Shown here piece by piece: positions 42,813 through 51,207 of a DNA stretch of 64,000 nucleotides. The translations under genes and the position numbers were made by a program. Source of the DNA: Chryseobacterium sp. RU37D (GTDB taxonomy: Bacteria > Bacteroidota > Bacteroidia > Flavobacteriales > Weeksellaceae); NCBI RefSeq assembly GCF_900156075.1, contig NZ_FTMM01000006.1, forward strand, positions 62,001-126,000, read 5' to 3'. Position 1 is the stretch's first letter. Each line of letters opens with the position of its first letter. Under the pieces are notes generated by a model that was not told where the DNA came from, did no database searches, and saw only the letters and a list, made by a program, of their open reading frames with translations.

Positions 42813-44033
42813 ATGTTTGACATTCAGGAAATAAGAAGTCAGTTTACTATATTAGGCAGGGAAGTGAACGGTAAACCATTGGTTTACTTAGACAATGCAG
42901 CGACATCTCAAAAGCCGGACTCTGTTTTAGAAGTTTGGAATAATTATTATACAGATTTAAATGCTAATGTTCACAGGGGAATCCATACCCTGAGCCAATT
43001 GGCAACTGAAGAAATGGAGCTTTCAAGGATAAAAATCCAGAAATTCATTAATGCAAAACATGATTTTGAAGTAATTTTTACAAAAGGAACAACGGAAGGA
43101 CTGAATCTCATATCTTATATTTTAACACAAAAATTAAAAAAAGACGATGAGATCATTATTTCTTATCTTGAGCACCATTCAAATATCGTTCCCTGGCAGC
43201 TGCTTTGTGAGCGAACCGGGGCTAAATTAAAAGTAATTCCAATCGATGAAAACGGGATTCTCCAGCTTGATATATTCGATCAATTATTAAGCGAAAAGAC
43301 AAAGGTTGTTTCTGTAAATCAGGTCTCCAACGCATTGGGAATTGTAAACCCCATTGAAGAGATCATTTTAAAAACCAGGAAGAATTCTGGTGCTTATATT
43401 GTAATAGATGGCGCCCAGTCTGCCCCGCATTTTACGATTGATGTTCAGAAAATGGACTGTGATTTCTTCGTATTCTCCGGTCATAAGATGTATGCCCCAA
43501 TGGGAACCGGGGTTTTATATGGAAAGCACGCTGTCCTTGAAGATTTACCTCCTTTTCATGGGGGTGGGGAGATGATTGCAACCTGCTCTTTTGACGGGAC
43601 AACTTACGCAGGATTACCTTTCAAATATGAAGCAGGAACACCAAATGTAGGAGGAAATATCGCTTTGGGATCGGCTATTGATTTTATTCAAAAAATAGGA
43701 CAGGAAAATATTCAGCATCATGAGAACGCTTTACTGGAATATGCTCAGAAAAAGCTTTTAGAGCTTGAGGGGATTAAGATTTATGGTGAAAAAGCCAACA
43801 GAACGGGTGTTGTTTCTTTCAACCTTAAGGAAATCGGGATTGCTTCGGATGTTGGCATGATACTCGATAAATTAGGCGTTGCCGTAAGAACCGGACATCA
43901 CTGTACACAACCAATCATGGAGTTTTTCCATATTGCAGGAACGGTGAGAGCAAGTTTTGCGATTTACAATACTTTTGAAGAAATTGATGTTTTGGTGGAG
44001 GGCGTGAAAAAAGCACAACGTATGTTGAGTTAA
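42813..44033 (+). CDS. sufS: Cysteine desulfurase SufS
   Basis: PLP enzyme that takes sulfur from cysteine for Suf Fe-S assembly. The 406-residue class II desulfurase has VHRGIHTLSQLAT, EHHSNIVPWQLL, the PLP-lysine block FVFSGHKMYAPMGTG, and the short active-site loop RTGHHCTQP with the catalytic Cys. The short loop form favours SufS over IscS. It is coded far from sufABCD and on the other strand, with its own promoter and terminator. No sufE or sufU is adjacent. Confidence 0.94.
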   Translation: MFDIQEIRSQFTILGREVNGKPLVYLDNAATSQKPDSVLEVWNNYYTDLNANVHRGIHTLSQLATEEMELSRIKIQKFINAKHDFEVIFTKGTTEGLNLISYILTQKLKKDDEIIISYLEHHSNIVPWQLLCERTGAKLKVIPIDENGILQLDIFDQLLSEKTKVVSVNQVSNALGIVNPIEEIILKTRKNSGAYIVIDGAQSAPHFTIDVQKMDCDFFVFSGHKMYAPMGTGVLYGKHAVLEDLPPFHGGGEMIATCSFDGTTYAGLPFKYEAGTPNVGGNIALGSAIDFIQKIGQENIQHHENALLEYAQKKLLELEGIKIYGEKANRTGVVSFNLKEIGIASDVGMILDKLGVAVRTGHHCTQPIMEFFHIAGTVRASFAIYNTFEEIDVLVEGVKKAQRMLS

Positions 44034-44057
44034 AAGATTTAAAATAAATAAATTATA

Positions 44058-44088
44058 AATCACCTCTGAAAACTCGGAGGTGATTTTT
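44058..44088 (+). terminator. sufS terminator
   Basis: AATCACCTC and GAGGTGATT form a 9-bp stem, followed by T residues. Confidence 0.85.
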
Positions 44089-44111
44089 ATTTGAAACTTT
44101 ATCCTACATTC

Positions 44112-44294
44112 TGCACTCTTTATTTATGAGATTCTACGTATTGGAAGAACTTGATCAAATTTTAACTTAAAAAAGATCTGAAAAGCATGCTTCTATTTCC
44201 AATCGGTTATAGAGATACTAATAACGACTGGTTGGTAAACCTTACCAATGTAAGAACGTTAAAAGAAGATTTCGTTACAGAAGAAATCATCTAA
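44112..44294 (+). pseudogene. Decayed C-terminal remnant of a nitroreductase-family gene
   Basis: The last 35 codons (44187-44294) read MLLFPIGYRDTNNDWLVN and on to VRTLKEDFVTEEII. This closely resembles the C-terminus of NAD(P)H-dependent nitroreductases in Bacteroidetes (LPLGYRDxxNDWLVN...VRK..EDFVTE, from memory). The same frame continues upstream as LKKDLKS, then an in-frame TAA at 44163-44165, then DSTYWKNLIKF, then a TGA. A shifted frame may continue the match to about 44112. The catalytic and FMN-binding body is missing. The intact terminator at 44310 remains. Confidence 0.6.
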
Positions 44295-44309
44295 TTATTT
44301 TACTTATAG

Positions 44310-44343
44310 AAAACACCCCTCAGGAATTGAAAAGGTGTTTTAA
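44310..44343 (+). terminator. Terminator retained after the nitroreductase remnant
   Basis: AAAACACC and GGTGTTTT form an 8-bp stem with a 16-base loop. The tail is T-rich but short. Confidence 0.65.
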
Positions 44344-44383
44344 TTATCGTAACTAAACCTTTAGAGTCTCAATAGTATAAAAA

Positions 44384-45415
44384 TTAAAAGGTCGGTTTCC
44401 AATCAACAACCGCCCTGATAAACGCTTCCGCATTTTCAATAGGAATATTTGGCAAAATTCCGTGTCCTAAATTCGCGATATATCTATCCTTTCCAAAACG
44501 GTTGATCATTTCTGTTACCATTTTTTTTATCGCTTCAGGGGTCGAATGCAGTCTTGCAGGATCAAAATTCCCTTGAAGGGTCATGGTATGATTAGTCAAT
44601 GTTCTTGCGAACTCCGGAGTGATCGTCCAGTCAACACCTAAAGCTGAAATCGGAGACTGTATCATATCTTCCAAAGCAAACCAGCATCCTTTTCCAAAAA
44701 CAACGACATGAGTAAGCGGACTTAATGCTTCAACAATCTGATTGATGTATTTCAATGAAAACTCCTTATAATCCTCAGGAGAAAGCATTCCCCCCCAAGA
44801 ATCAAATACCTGAACTGCAGAAACACCTTTTTCAACTTTTCTCTTCAAATAAGCAATGGTAGTATCTGTAATTTTTTGAAGTAGCAAATGAGCTGCTTCA
44901 GGCTGTTTGAAGCAGAACGATTTAGCAATATCAAAAGCTTTGCTTCCTTTTCCTTCTACACAGTAGCAAAGGATCGTCCAAGGAGAACCCGCAAATCCGA
45001 TTAACGGAATTTCTTTGTCTAATTTTTGCAATGTTAATTCAATGGCATCAAAAACATATCCCAATGTGTCATTCACGTCAGGAACTACAACATTCTGAAC
45101 CTGTTTCAGCGTTCTAATAGGGGTGTCCAGCCATGGTCCGACAGATTCTTTCATCTTAAAATCAATGCCCATCGCCTGTGGAACTACCAGAATATCAGAG
45201 AATAAAATAGCAGCATCCAAGGGAAATCTCCTGATAGGCTGTATTGTGATTTCAGAGGCTAGCTCAGGAGTCTGGCATCTTGTGAAAAAATCATATTTGT
45301 CACGAAGAGCAATAAATTCCGGCAGATATCTTCCGGCTTGTCTCATCATCCAAACGGGCGGTCTTTCAACGGTTTCTCCGCGAAGAGCTTTCAAATATAG
45401 GTCGTTCTTAATCAT
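44384..45415 (-). CDS. hemE: Uroporphyrinogen decarboxylase
   Basis: Converts uroporphyrinogen III to coproporphyrinogen III. The 343-residue protein begins at [14 protein letters not shown], the usual family start; seven extra upstream residues are possible but unlikely. The signature [17 protein letters not shown] is intact, as are [12 protein letters not shown] and [12 protein letters not shown]. The C-terminal block [16 protein letters not shown] is recognisable as NLGHG. It is the last gene of hemA-hemC-hemD-hemE. Its SWGGML region is coded over seven G in a row. Confidence 0.96.
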   Translation of the reverse strand: MIKNDLYLKALRGETVERPPVWMMRQAGRYLPEFIALRDKYDFFTRCQTPELASEITIQPIRRFPLDAAILFSDILVVPQAMGIDFKMKESVGPWLDTPIRTLKQVQNVVVPDVNDTLGYVFDAIELTLQKLDKEIPLIGFAGSPWTILCYCVEGKGSKAFDIAKSFCFKQPEAAHLLLQKITDTTIAYLKRKVEKGVSAVQVFDSWGGMLSPEDYKEFSLKYINQIVEALSPLTHVVVFGKGCWFALEDMIQSPISALGVDWTITPEFARTLTNHTMTLQGNFDPARLHSTPEAIKKMVTEMINRFGKDRYIANLGHGILPNIPIENAEAFIRAVVDWKPTF

Positions 45416-45468
45416 AATAAATAGAGGGCTTGTCAAGAAAATATGACAATTAAAATTTTAAATTTTGG

Positions 45469-46140
45469 TTACAATTTTCTTTTAATTAAGTCTAGAATAG
45501 AAATTAGATTATTTCCTTCTGAAGTAAAAATAGAATTTGAAGTATATTTTTTCAATTCGTTGGAAGTTGTTTTTCCTATAGAAAAAAGTATCATCCTATC
45601 AAAAGAATTTTGTTTTGCAAAACTACGAACTCCACTCGGACTAAAAAATACAGCAGCATGATATTTTTCAGTTATTAAAGGATTGAGTTCTTCCGTATGA
45701 TAAGCTATAACTTTTTTATAATTAATGTTTTGCAGGGGTAGGTTTTGGTCAAGAACGTCTAATGCTATATTTCCGCAGAAATGTAGGAAATTTTCATGCT
45801 GGCAATGTCTGGTAATAAATTTGGAAAGTGTCTCCGCATTTCTCAAAATTTTAAAGGTTCCGAAACCGTGCTTTCTTAATTCGCGTTTTGTTTTTTCTCC
45901 GACACAATAGATTTTATTAAAATTTTTTGCCGTGAAATCTTCGTTCGGTTTAAAACCATTTTTAAAAAAAGAAGAAACACCATTCACGCTGGTAAAAATC
46001 AGGGAATAATTTTTAAGATCAAATGGCTTTACTTTTATAGAAGTTATATTAATTACCTCAACACAATCAGTCAAAATATTCTCCCCTAATTCTCTGGATA
46101 TTATAGAACGGTCTATATTTTTAGTAAATAAGATTTTCAT
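45469..46140 (-). CDS. hemD: Uroporphyrinogen-III synthase
   Basis: A 223-residue protein that cyclises hydroxymethylbilane to uroporphyrinogen III. HemD sequences diverge strongly, so the call rests on size, the two-lobed HemD-like pattern (LIFTSVNGVSSFFKNG near residue 50, VFFSPSGVRSFAKQN near residue 165) and its place between hemC and hemE. The spacing is 31 bp from hemC. Confidence 0.9.
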   Translation of the reverse strand: MKILFTKNIDRSIISRELGENILTDCVEVINITSIKVKPFDLKNYSLIFTSVNGVSSFFKNGFKPNEDFTAKNFNKIYCVGEKTKRELRKHGFGTFKILRNAETLSKFITRHCQHENFLHFCGNIALDVLDQNLPLQNINYKKVIAYHTEELNPLITEKYHAAVFFSPSGVRSFAKQNSFDRMILFSIGKTTSNELKKYTSNSIFTSEGNNLISILDLIKRKL

Positions 46141-46171
46141 GTTTTGAGGCTAGAAACTGGATAAAGTTTTT

Positions 46172-47080
46172 TTAAATCTGATTTTTAATTTCAGCCATCA
46201 ATTCTTTTCCACCGTTTTCCAGGACTGCTTTTGCAAATTTCTTTCCGTAATTTTCTTCATCATTATAAATGAAGTTTTCGTCTGTAGCAATGCAGTTTTT
46301 GCCATCCAATGAACAAAGTGCCGCCTTGAAGCGGATCTGATTATCAAAAAGCTCCGCAAAAGCTCCGATTGGTGCAGTACAGCCTCCCTCAAGGGTATTC
46401 AGAAAGTTTCTTTCTATTTCTACGCAGATCTGGGTTTTTTTATGATTGATCTGTTTTACGATATTGTTGATTTCTTCCTTTTCAGAATGTCCGGCAATGG
46501 TTATTACACCTTGTGACGCAGCGGGGATTAAAAATGGCAGCATCTCGTATTCAATGTCCATTTTCATTCTTTTAATTCCGGCTAAAGATAATATAGTGGC
46601 ATCAAAATCTCCTTCTTCCAATTTCTGAAGACGGGTCTGAATATTTCCACGAATGTCTGAAAATTCGGCATTAGGGAAGTTTTTTAGCCAGAAAGCTCTT
46701 CGTCTTAAGCTGCTTGTGGCCAATTTAAGCTCATGGAATTCCTTATTTCTCGCAGATTCTTTTCTGATCAGGACATCCTGAGGGAAATCTCTCTCCAGAT
46801 GAGCTATCAGTTCTATTTTTTCAGGAAGAACTGTAGGAACGTCTTTCAATGAATGTACGGCAATATCAATCTGATCATTGAGCAAAGCAATGTCCAGATC
46901 TCTGGTAAAAATACCTGTAATTCCTAAAGAATAAAGCGGCTGATTAAGATTCTTGTCGCCGGAAGATATGATAGGAACAATTTCCGTAAGATAATTATTG
47001 TTTTGAAGATGCCTAGCAACTTCTCTCGCTTGCCAAAGTGCAAGTGCGGAATTTCTGGTTCCGATTCTAATGCTTTTCAT
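46172..47080 (-). CDS. hemC: Hydroxymethylbilane synthase (porphobilinogen deaminase)
   Basis: Polymerises four porphobilinogens in the haem pathway. The 302-residue protein starts at MKSIRIGTRNSALALWQA. An eight-codon longer start would overlap hemA more and lacks family similarity. The cofactor-attachment Cys lies in LEGGCTAPIGA. Substrate residues are present in AVHSLKDVPT and SSLRRRAFW. The start overlaps the end of hemA by 14 bp, so translation is probably coupled. Confidence 0.96.
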   Translation of the reverse strand: MKSIRIGTRNSALALWQAREVARHLQNNNYLTEIVPIISSGDKNLNQPLYSLGITGIFTRDLDIALLNDQIDIAVHSLKDVPTVLPEKIELIAHLERDFPQDVLIRKESARNKEFHELKLATSSLRRRAFWLKNFPNAEFSDIRGNIQTRLQKLEEGDFDATILSLAGIKRMKMDIEYEMLPFLIPAASQGVITIAGHSEKEEINNIVKQINHKKTQICVEIERNFLNTLEGGCTAPIGAFAELFDNQIRFKAALCSLDGKNCIATDENFIYNDEENYGKKFAKAVLENGGKELMAEIKNQI

Positions 47081-48341
47081 TGAATTCGTTGTTTGGTTGT
47101 TCAACTAATATTTCGTGCATTAATTTACTAATTTCTTCGGCTTTTAACGGATTATCTATTATATATTTTGCAAAACGGTTGGTAATTTTCTGAATCATTT
47201 TATCGGAAAGTTCCATGTCCGTGATGTTTATGTATTTATTTTTTTTGTAAAAATTATGCATTTCGTTGCGTTCCATATTCTTCAGAACCGCTTTGAAATG
47301 ATGGATATTTGGGGCAAGTTTTCGTTTTTTTTCCCACTCAAGAAAGTCTCTTGTCAATTCCTTGATAATTTTTTCTGCTTTTGGTATTTCTTTTTCTCTC
47401 TGCTGAATGGTCTCCTGGATTTGTTTTGAAAGCTCATCAATATCAACTAACGTCACATTTTCGTTTTCCAGGATATTTTTATCAACGTTATTCGGAATTG
47501 AAAGATCAATTACCAGAGTTTCCTTTCCGTTCGGGAAATGAGATTTGTTGACAATCGGGTGTTTTGCTCCTGTAGCTACGATAAGGATGTCCGTACTTTT
47601 CAGCTCGTGGTCAAAATCAGCGTAATTGATATGAGGAATATTATATTTCTCCGAAATTTTTGCAGCTGTTTCCTGAGTCCGGTTGGCAATTTTAATTTTA
47701 GGCTGATAAACATGCTTTACAAGATTCTCAACCGTATTTTGCCCAATTTCTCCAACGCCAAGCAAAAGAATATTTTTTTCAGTGATTCTCTTTTGATTGT
47801 TTAAAATATAATGAACCGCAGCATAAGAAACCGAAGCTGCTCCATTGGAAATTCCTGTTTCGTTTTTAATTCTTTTTGAAATCTGAATGGCGGAATTAAT
47901 GGCCCTTTCCAGATAAGGATTAGAATTTTGTCTCTCTTTCTTAAAACGGTTGTAAGCTTTTTTGATTTGGCCAATGATTTCAAAATCACCGATGATCTGG
48001 CTTTCCAAACCTGCAGCTACTCTGAACAGATGGGTTAACGCTTCTTCTTTAGTGAGAATATTGGCAAACTGTAAAAAATCCATCAGATTGACCCCGATTG
48101 TTTTGCAATATTCTTCGGCGACCAAAAGATAATTGGGAGATGTGGTGTAGATCTCGGTTCTGTTACAGGTAGAAACTACAAACGCGTCTCCCAGGTCTTC
48201 TTCATGAATTCGGGTGACAAAATTTTTAATATTTTCATCAAAAAATGCAAACTTTCCTCTTGTCTCAACATCAGCCTTTTCGAAGCTGACAGAAAGTACG
48301 GCAAAATTCGACGTTTGATGTATGTTTGAATACTGTAACAT
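47067..48341 (-). CDS. hemA: Glutamyl-tRNA reductase
   Basis: First committed enzyme of C5-pathway tetrapyrrole synthesis, reducing glutamyl-tRNA to glutamate-1-semialdehyde. The 424-residue protein has the catalytic Cys in VSTCNRTEIY, the GLESQIIGDFEI block, the NADPH motif LLGVGEIGQNT, and a C-terminal dimerisation region. It is first in the hem operon. The -7 box lies eight bases from the ATG, so the mRNA leader is only a few bases. Confidence 0.96.
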   Translation of the reverse strand: MLQYSNIHQTSNFAVLSVSFEKADVETRGKFAFFDENIKNFVTRIHEEDLGDAFVVSTCNRTEIYTTSPNYLLVAEEYCKTIGVNLMDFLQFANILTKEEALTHLFRVAAGLESQIIGDFEIIGQIKKAYNRFKKERQNSNPYLERAINSAIQISKRIKNETGISNGAASVSYAAVHYILNNQKRITEKNILLLGVGEIGQNTVENLVKHVYQPKIKIANRTQETAAKISEKYNIPHINYADFDHELKSTDILIVATGAKHPIVNKSHFPNGKETLVIDLSIPNNVDKNILENENVTLVDIDELSKQIQETIQQREKEIPKAEKIIKELTRDFLEWEKKRKLAPNIHHFKAVLKNMERNEMHNFYKKNKYINITDMELSDKMIQKITNRFAKYIIDNPLKAEEISKLMHEILVEQPNNEFNEKH

Positions 48342-48349
48342 AAGCTATG

Positions 48350-48357
48350 CAAATTTA
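48350..48357 (-). promoter_or_regulatory. -7 box of the hem operon
   Basis: TAAATTTG on the minus strand, eight bases from the hemA ATG, implying a nearly leaderless transcript. No TTG partner at normal spacing. Confidence 0.5.
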
Positions 48358-48745
48358 CATTTTTTTAGTTAATCGTTTTCTGATATTGTATATGATAATT
48401 ATCGTAAAAAACTATTTTGAGTTGGTTCTAAATAAAGAGAGCGAGTTTAGTTTTAAAATTTTGGGTTAAATGTTTTGGATCTGTTGTCTTTGGTGAAAGT
48501 TGATAAAATTGTTGTATTTGCGATATTAAAATACAATTTATTATTTAAATTTTTAATATTTATCAATTAATAGAGAATTATTGTTTAGCTGTATCAAAGC
48601 TTTTGGCTTTTTGCATCCCGCTTCACGATTGAGCTTATCTTAATTCTAATTGAGATCAATTTTCGTAAATATCTAAAGTAAAAGTTAATAAGGGCTTTAA
48701 AATTTTAATAAAATTTTAACCAAATTATATGCTTGAGGAATTTCT
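48358..48745. other. Divergent intergenic region between hemA and mreB
   Basis: About 390 bp of AT-rich DNA between two divergent operons. One small inverted repeat (TTGTATTT at about 48513-48520 with AAATACAA at about 48529-48536) was seen. No gene, riboswitch or known repeat was recognised. Confidence 0.5.
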
Positions 48746-48771
48746 TTGGTCGTCTTAAATTTATATCTTTG
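48746..48771 (+). promoter_or_regulatory. Candidate promoter of the rod-shape operon
   Basis: TTG at 48746-48748 and TATCTTTG at 48764-48771, spacer 15 (shorter than usual). The box lies 28 bases before the mreB ATG. Confidence 0.5.
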
Positions 48772-48799
48772 TAAATCTTTAAAAAATCAGAAGGAAAAT

Positions 48800-49825
48800 A
48801 TGAGTTTATTCGATATGTTTACGCAAGAGATTGCGATAGACCTTGGTACTGCCAACACCCTTATCATCCATAATAATAAAATTGTTATTGATCAGCCGTC
48901 AATTGTTGCAATTGAGCGTTCTACAGGGAGACCAATTGCCGTCGGTGAGCAGGCGAAACATATGCAGGGTAAAACTCACGAGGATATTAAAACAATTCGT
49001 CCTTTGAAGGATGGGGTAATTGCTGACTTCCACGCTTCTGAACACATGATCAAAGAATTTATCAAGAAAATTCCGGGAATTAAAGGTAAATTCATTCAGC
49101 CTGCGTTAAAAATCGTGATCTGTATTCCTTCCGGTATTACTGAAGTTGAAAAAAGAGCGGTAAGAGATTCTGCTCAGAAAGTAAATGCTAAAGAAGTTCG
49201 TTTGATTTACGAGCCAATGGCTGCCGCTATCGGGGTTGGAATTGATGTACAAAAACCTGAAGGCAACATGATCATCGATATAGGAGGTGGTACTACAGAA
49301 ATTGCCGTAGTTGCTTTGGGAGGTATAGTTTGTGATAAATCTGTGAAAATTGCAGGGGATGTATTTACAAACGACATCGCTTATTACCTGAGAACTCACC
49401 ACAACCTTTACATTGGTGAAAGAACTGCTGAGAGAATCAAAATTGAAGTTGGTTCTGCTGTGGAAGATCTTGATGTTGATATTGAAGATATACCGGTACA
49501 AGGTAGAGACCTTATCACGGGTAAGCCGAAAGAAATTATGGTTGGGTATAAAGAGATTGCAAGAGCTTTGGACAAATCTATCATCAGAATTGAAGATGCA
49601 GTAATGGAAACCCTTTCTCTTACTCCTCCGGAATTAGCTGCCGATATTTACAAAACAGGTATTTATCTTGCAGGTGGAGGGGCTTTATTGAGAGGTCTTG
49701 CCGACAGATTACACAAAAAAACTGGCCTTCCTGTATTTGTTGCAGAAGACCCGTTGAGGGCTGTAGTTCGCGGAACAGGTATTGCGCTTAAGAATATGGA
49801 TAAATTCAATTTCTTAATTAAATAA
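48800..49825 (+). CDS. mreB: Rod shape-determining protein MreB
   Basis: Actin-like filament protein that steers the elongasome. The 341-residue reading from MSLFDMFTQEIAIDLGTANT is the standard family start. A TTG reading 54 bp upstream would begin within the probable promoter. The nucleotide motifs EIAIDLGTANT, the IIDIGGGTTEIAVVALGG block and GIYLAGGGALLRGL are intact. A purine-rich AGAAGGAAA precedes the ATG. It is the first gene of mreB-mreC-mreD-mrdA-rodA. Confidence 0.97.
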   Translation: MSLFDMFTQEIAIDLGTANTLIIHNNKIVIDQPSIVAIERSTGRPIAVGEQAKHMQGKTHEDIKTIRPLKDGVIADFHASEHMIKEFIKKIPGIKGKFIQPALKIVICIPSGITEVEKRAVRDSAQKVNAKEVRLIYEPMAAAIGVGIDVQKPEGNMIIDIGGGTTEIAVVALGGIVCDKSVKIAGDVFTNDIAYYLRTHHNLYIGERTAERIKIEVGSAVEDLDVDIEDIPVQGRDLITGKPKEIMVGYKEIARALDKSIIRIEDAVMETLSLTPPELAADIYKTGIYLAGGGALLRGLADRLHKKTGLPVFVAEDPLRAVVRGTGIALKNMDKFNFLIK

Positions 49826-49853
49826 TTCTATAACCTTTTACGAACACATCTGA

Positions 49854-50708
49854 ATGGGATTTTTGCTGAGATTATTTTCGAAGAACGCGCTTTTTGTCTT
49901 CTTTATATTTCTGCAAATTATTGCTCTGGTTCTGATATTCTCTAAAAATGCCATGCAAAGATCCTGGATCGCAGGCCAGTCGGCCGCACTTAATTCATGG
50001 GTTTCGGGTTATATTGATGAAGGGGTGTCTTATCTAAAATTAAAGCAGATCAATGAAGATCTTGTGGCTCAGAATAAAGCTTTGATGGTAGAACTCTACG
50101 GAAAACAAGGAGCGGCGAATCCTCAATTCAGAAAAGTTCATGATACTTTGGGGGGGGGGCAGATCTATACTTTTGTTGATGGTGAGATCGTTTTTAATAG
50201 TATCAATAGAAGAAACAACTATTTTACGATAAATAGGGGTAGAAGAGACGGCGTTTTTCCTCAGATGGGAGTAATGGCACCAAAAGGTATTGCAGGAATA
50301 GTAATCAATTCTACAGATAGTTACGCGTTGGTTCAATCAATTTTAAGTGTTAATAAAATCAGGATTAATGCATCTTTAAAAAATTCCGGTTATTTCGGAA
50401 CATTGACATGGGGTGGTGATAACTCCAGGGTAATGCACTTGGCCGATATTCCTAAGTATGTTGCTTTAAAAGTAGGAGATACCATTGTAACAGATGGTAA
50501 GTCTGCGATATTCCCGAAGGGGGTAATGATTGGTACAATAGCGGGTTATTCCGTGGATAATAAAACAGGATTTTGGGATATTTCAGTTGAATTAAGTGAA
50601 AAAATGGGAGCTTTGAACAAAGTTTACGTCGTAAAAAATCTTAAAAAAGCTGAGGTGCAAAAAATTCAGGATACAATGCAAGCTGTAATAAAAAAGGAAA
50701 ATGATTAG
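49854..50708 (+). CDS. mreC: Rod shape-determining protein MreC
   Basis: A 284-residue periplasmic elongasome organiser with an N-terminal membrane anchor (about residues 12-31). A coiled coil (YLKLKQINEDLVAQNKALM, about 62-80) and a beta-barrel MreC domain (VMAPKGIAGIVINST, then VGDTIVTDGKSAIFPKG) follow. Codons for DTLGGGQIY contain ten G in a row (50150-50159), very unusual in this AT-rich DNA. It overlaps mreD by 8 bp. Confidence 0.95.
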   Translation: MGFLLRLFSKNALFVFFIFLQIIALVLIFSKNAMQRSWIAGQSAALNSWVSGYIDEGVSYLKLKQINEDLVAQNKALMVELYGKQGAANPQFRKVHDTLGGGQIYTFVDGEIVFNSINRRNNYFTINRGRRDGVFPQMGVMAPKGIAGIVINSTDSYALVQSILSVNKIRINASLKNSGYFGTLTWGGDNSRVMHLADIPKYVALKVGDTIVTDGKSAIFPKGVMIGTIAGYSVDNKTGFWDISVELSEKMGALNKVYVVKNLKKAEVQKIQDTMQAVIKKEND

Positions 50709-51207
50709 CAGGACTTTATTTACGGACATCTTAATCATGATTTTTCTGGTTGCATTACAAATTTTTGTATTGAACAGGATTACCTTTTTCGGGAAATATA
50801 CCCCAGTGCTGTATCCTGTGTTTGTCATGTTTTATCCTTTTTTCAGAAATAAATTTCAGTTTTTGGCTTTAAGTTTTCTGATCGGATTGTCGGTAGACGC
50901 GTTCCTCTATTCATGGGGAATCAATGCATTTGCAACGACTTTGATTGCTTATTTCAGAACCTTGATTTTCAGAACATCTACAGATACTTCCACAGACTTT
51001 TTCTCTTTCCAGTCTCTGCAATGGGGACAATTTTTACTGTTTTTATTCTCCAGTATCTTTTTACATCAGCTTTTAGTACAATATATAGAGTTCTTTAAGT
51101 TTAGTAGGTTTTTTGAAATATTATTTAATGTATTGGTAACTAGTGTAATTTCGTTTATATTTATAGTTATTTACGCATTAATATTTAAAATCAAACAAAA
51201 AGTTTGA
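50701..51207 (+). CDS. mreD: Rod shape-determining protein MreD
   Basis: A 168-residue membrane protein with about five or six helices. MreD links MreC to the MrdA-RodA pair. It is identified by position, size and hydrophobic pattern, with the conserved-type segment SFLIGLSVDAFLYSWGINAF. It starts within the last codons of mreC and its TGA overlaps the TTG start of mrdA (TTGA). Confidence 0.92.
   Translation: MISRTLFTDILIMIFLVALQIFVLNRITFFGKYTPVLYPVFVMFYPFFRNKFQFLALSFLIGLSVDAFLYSWGINAFATTLIAYFRTLIFRTSTDTSTDFFSFQSLQWGQFLLFLFSSIFLHQLLVQYIEFFKFSRFFEILFNVLVTSVISFIFIVIYALIFKIKQKV

Noticed and set aside
44783-44800. Seven C in a row (seven G on the coding strand) within hemE as a slippage site
   Set aside because: The run encodes conserved Trp-Gly-Gly residues and is shorter than the mreC tract, so it is not singled out.
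48513-48536. Small inverted repeat between hemA and mreB
   Set aside because: It is short and AT-rich, which is expected by chance in this region.
48746-48799. Longer MreB reading from a TTG at 48746
   Set aside because: The extra 18 residues have no MreB similarity and would begin inside the probable promoter; the standard MSLFDMF start at 48800 follows the -7 box.
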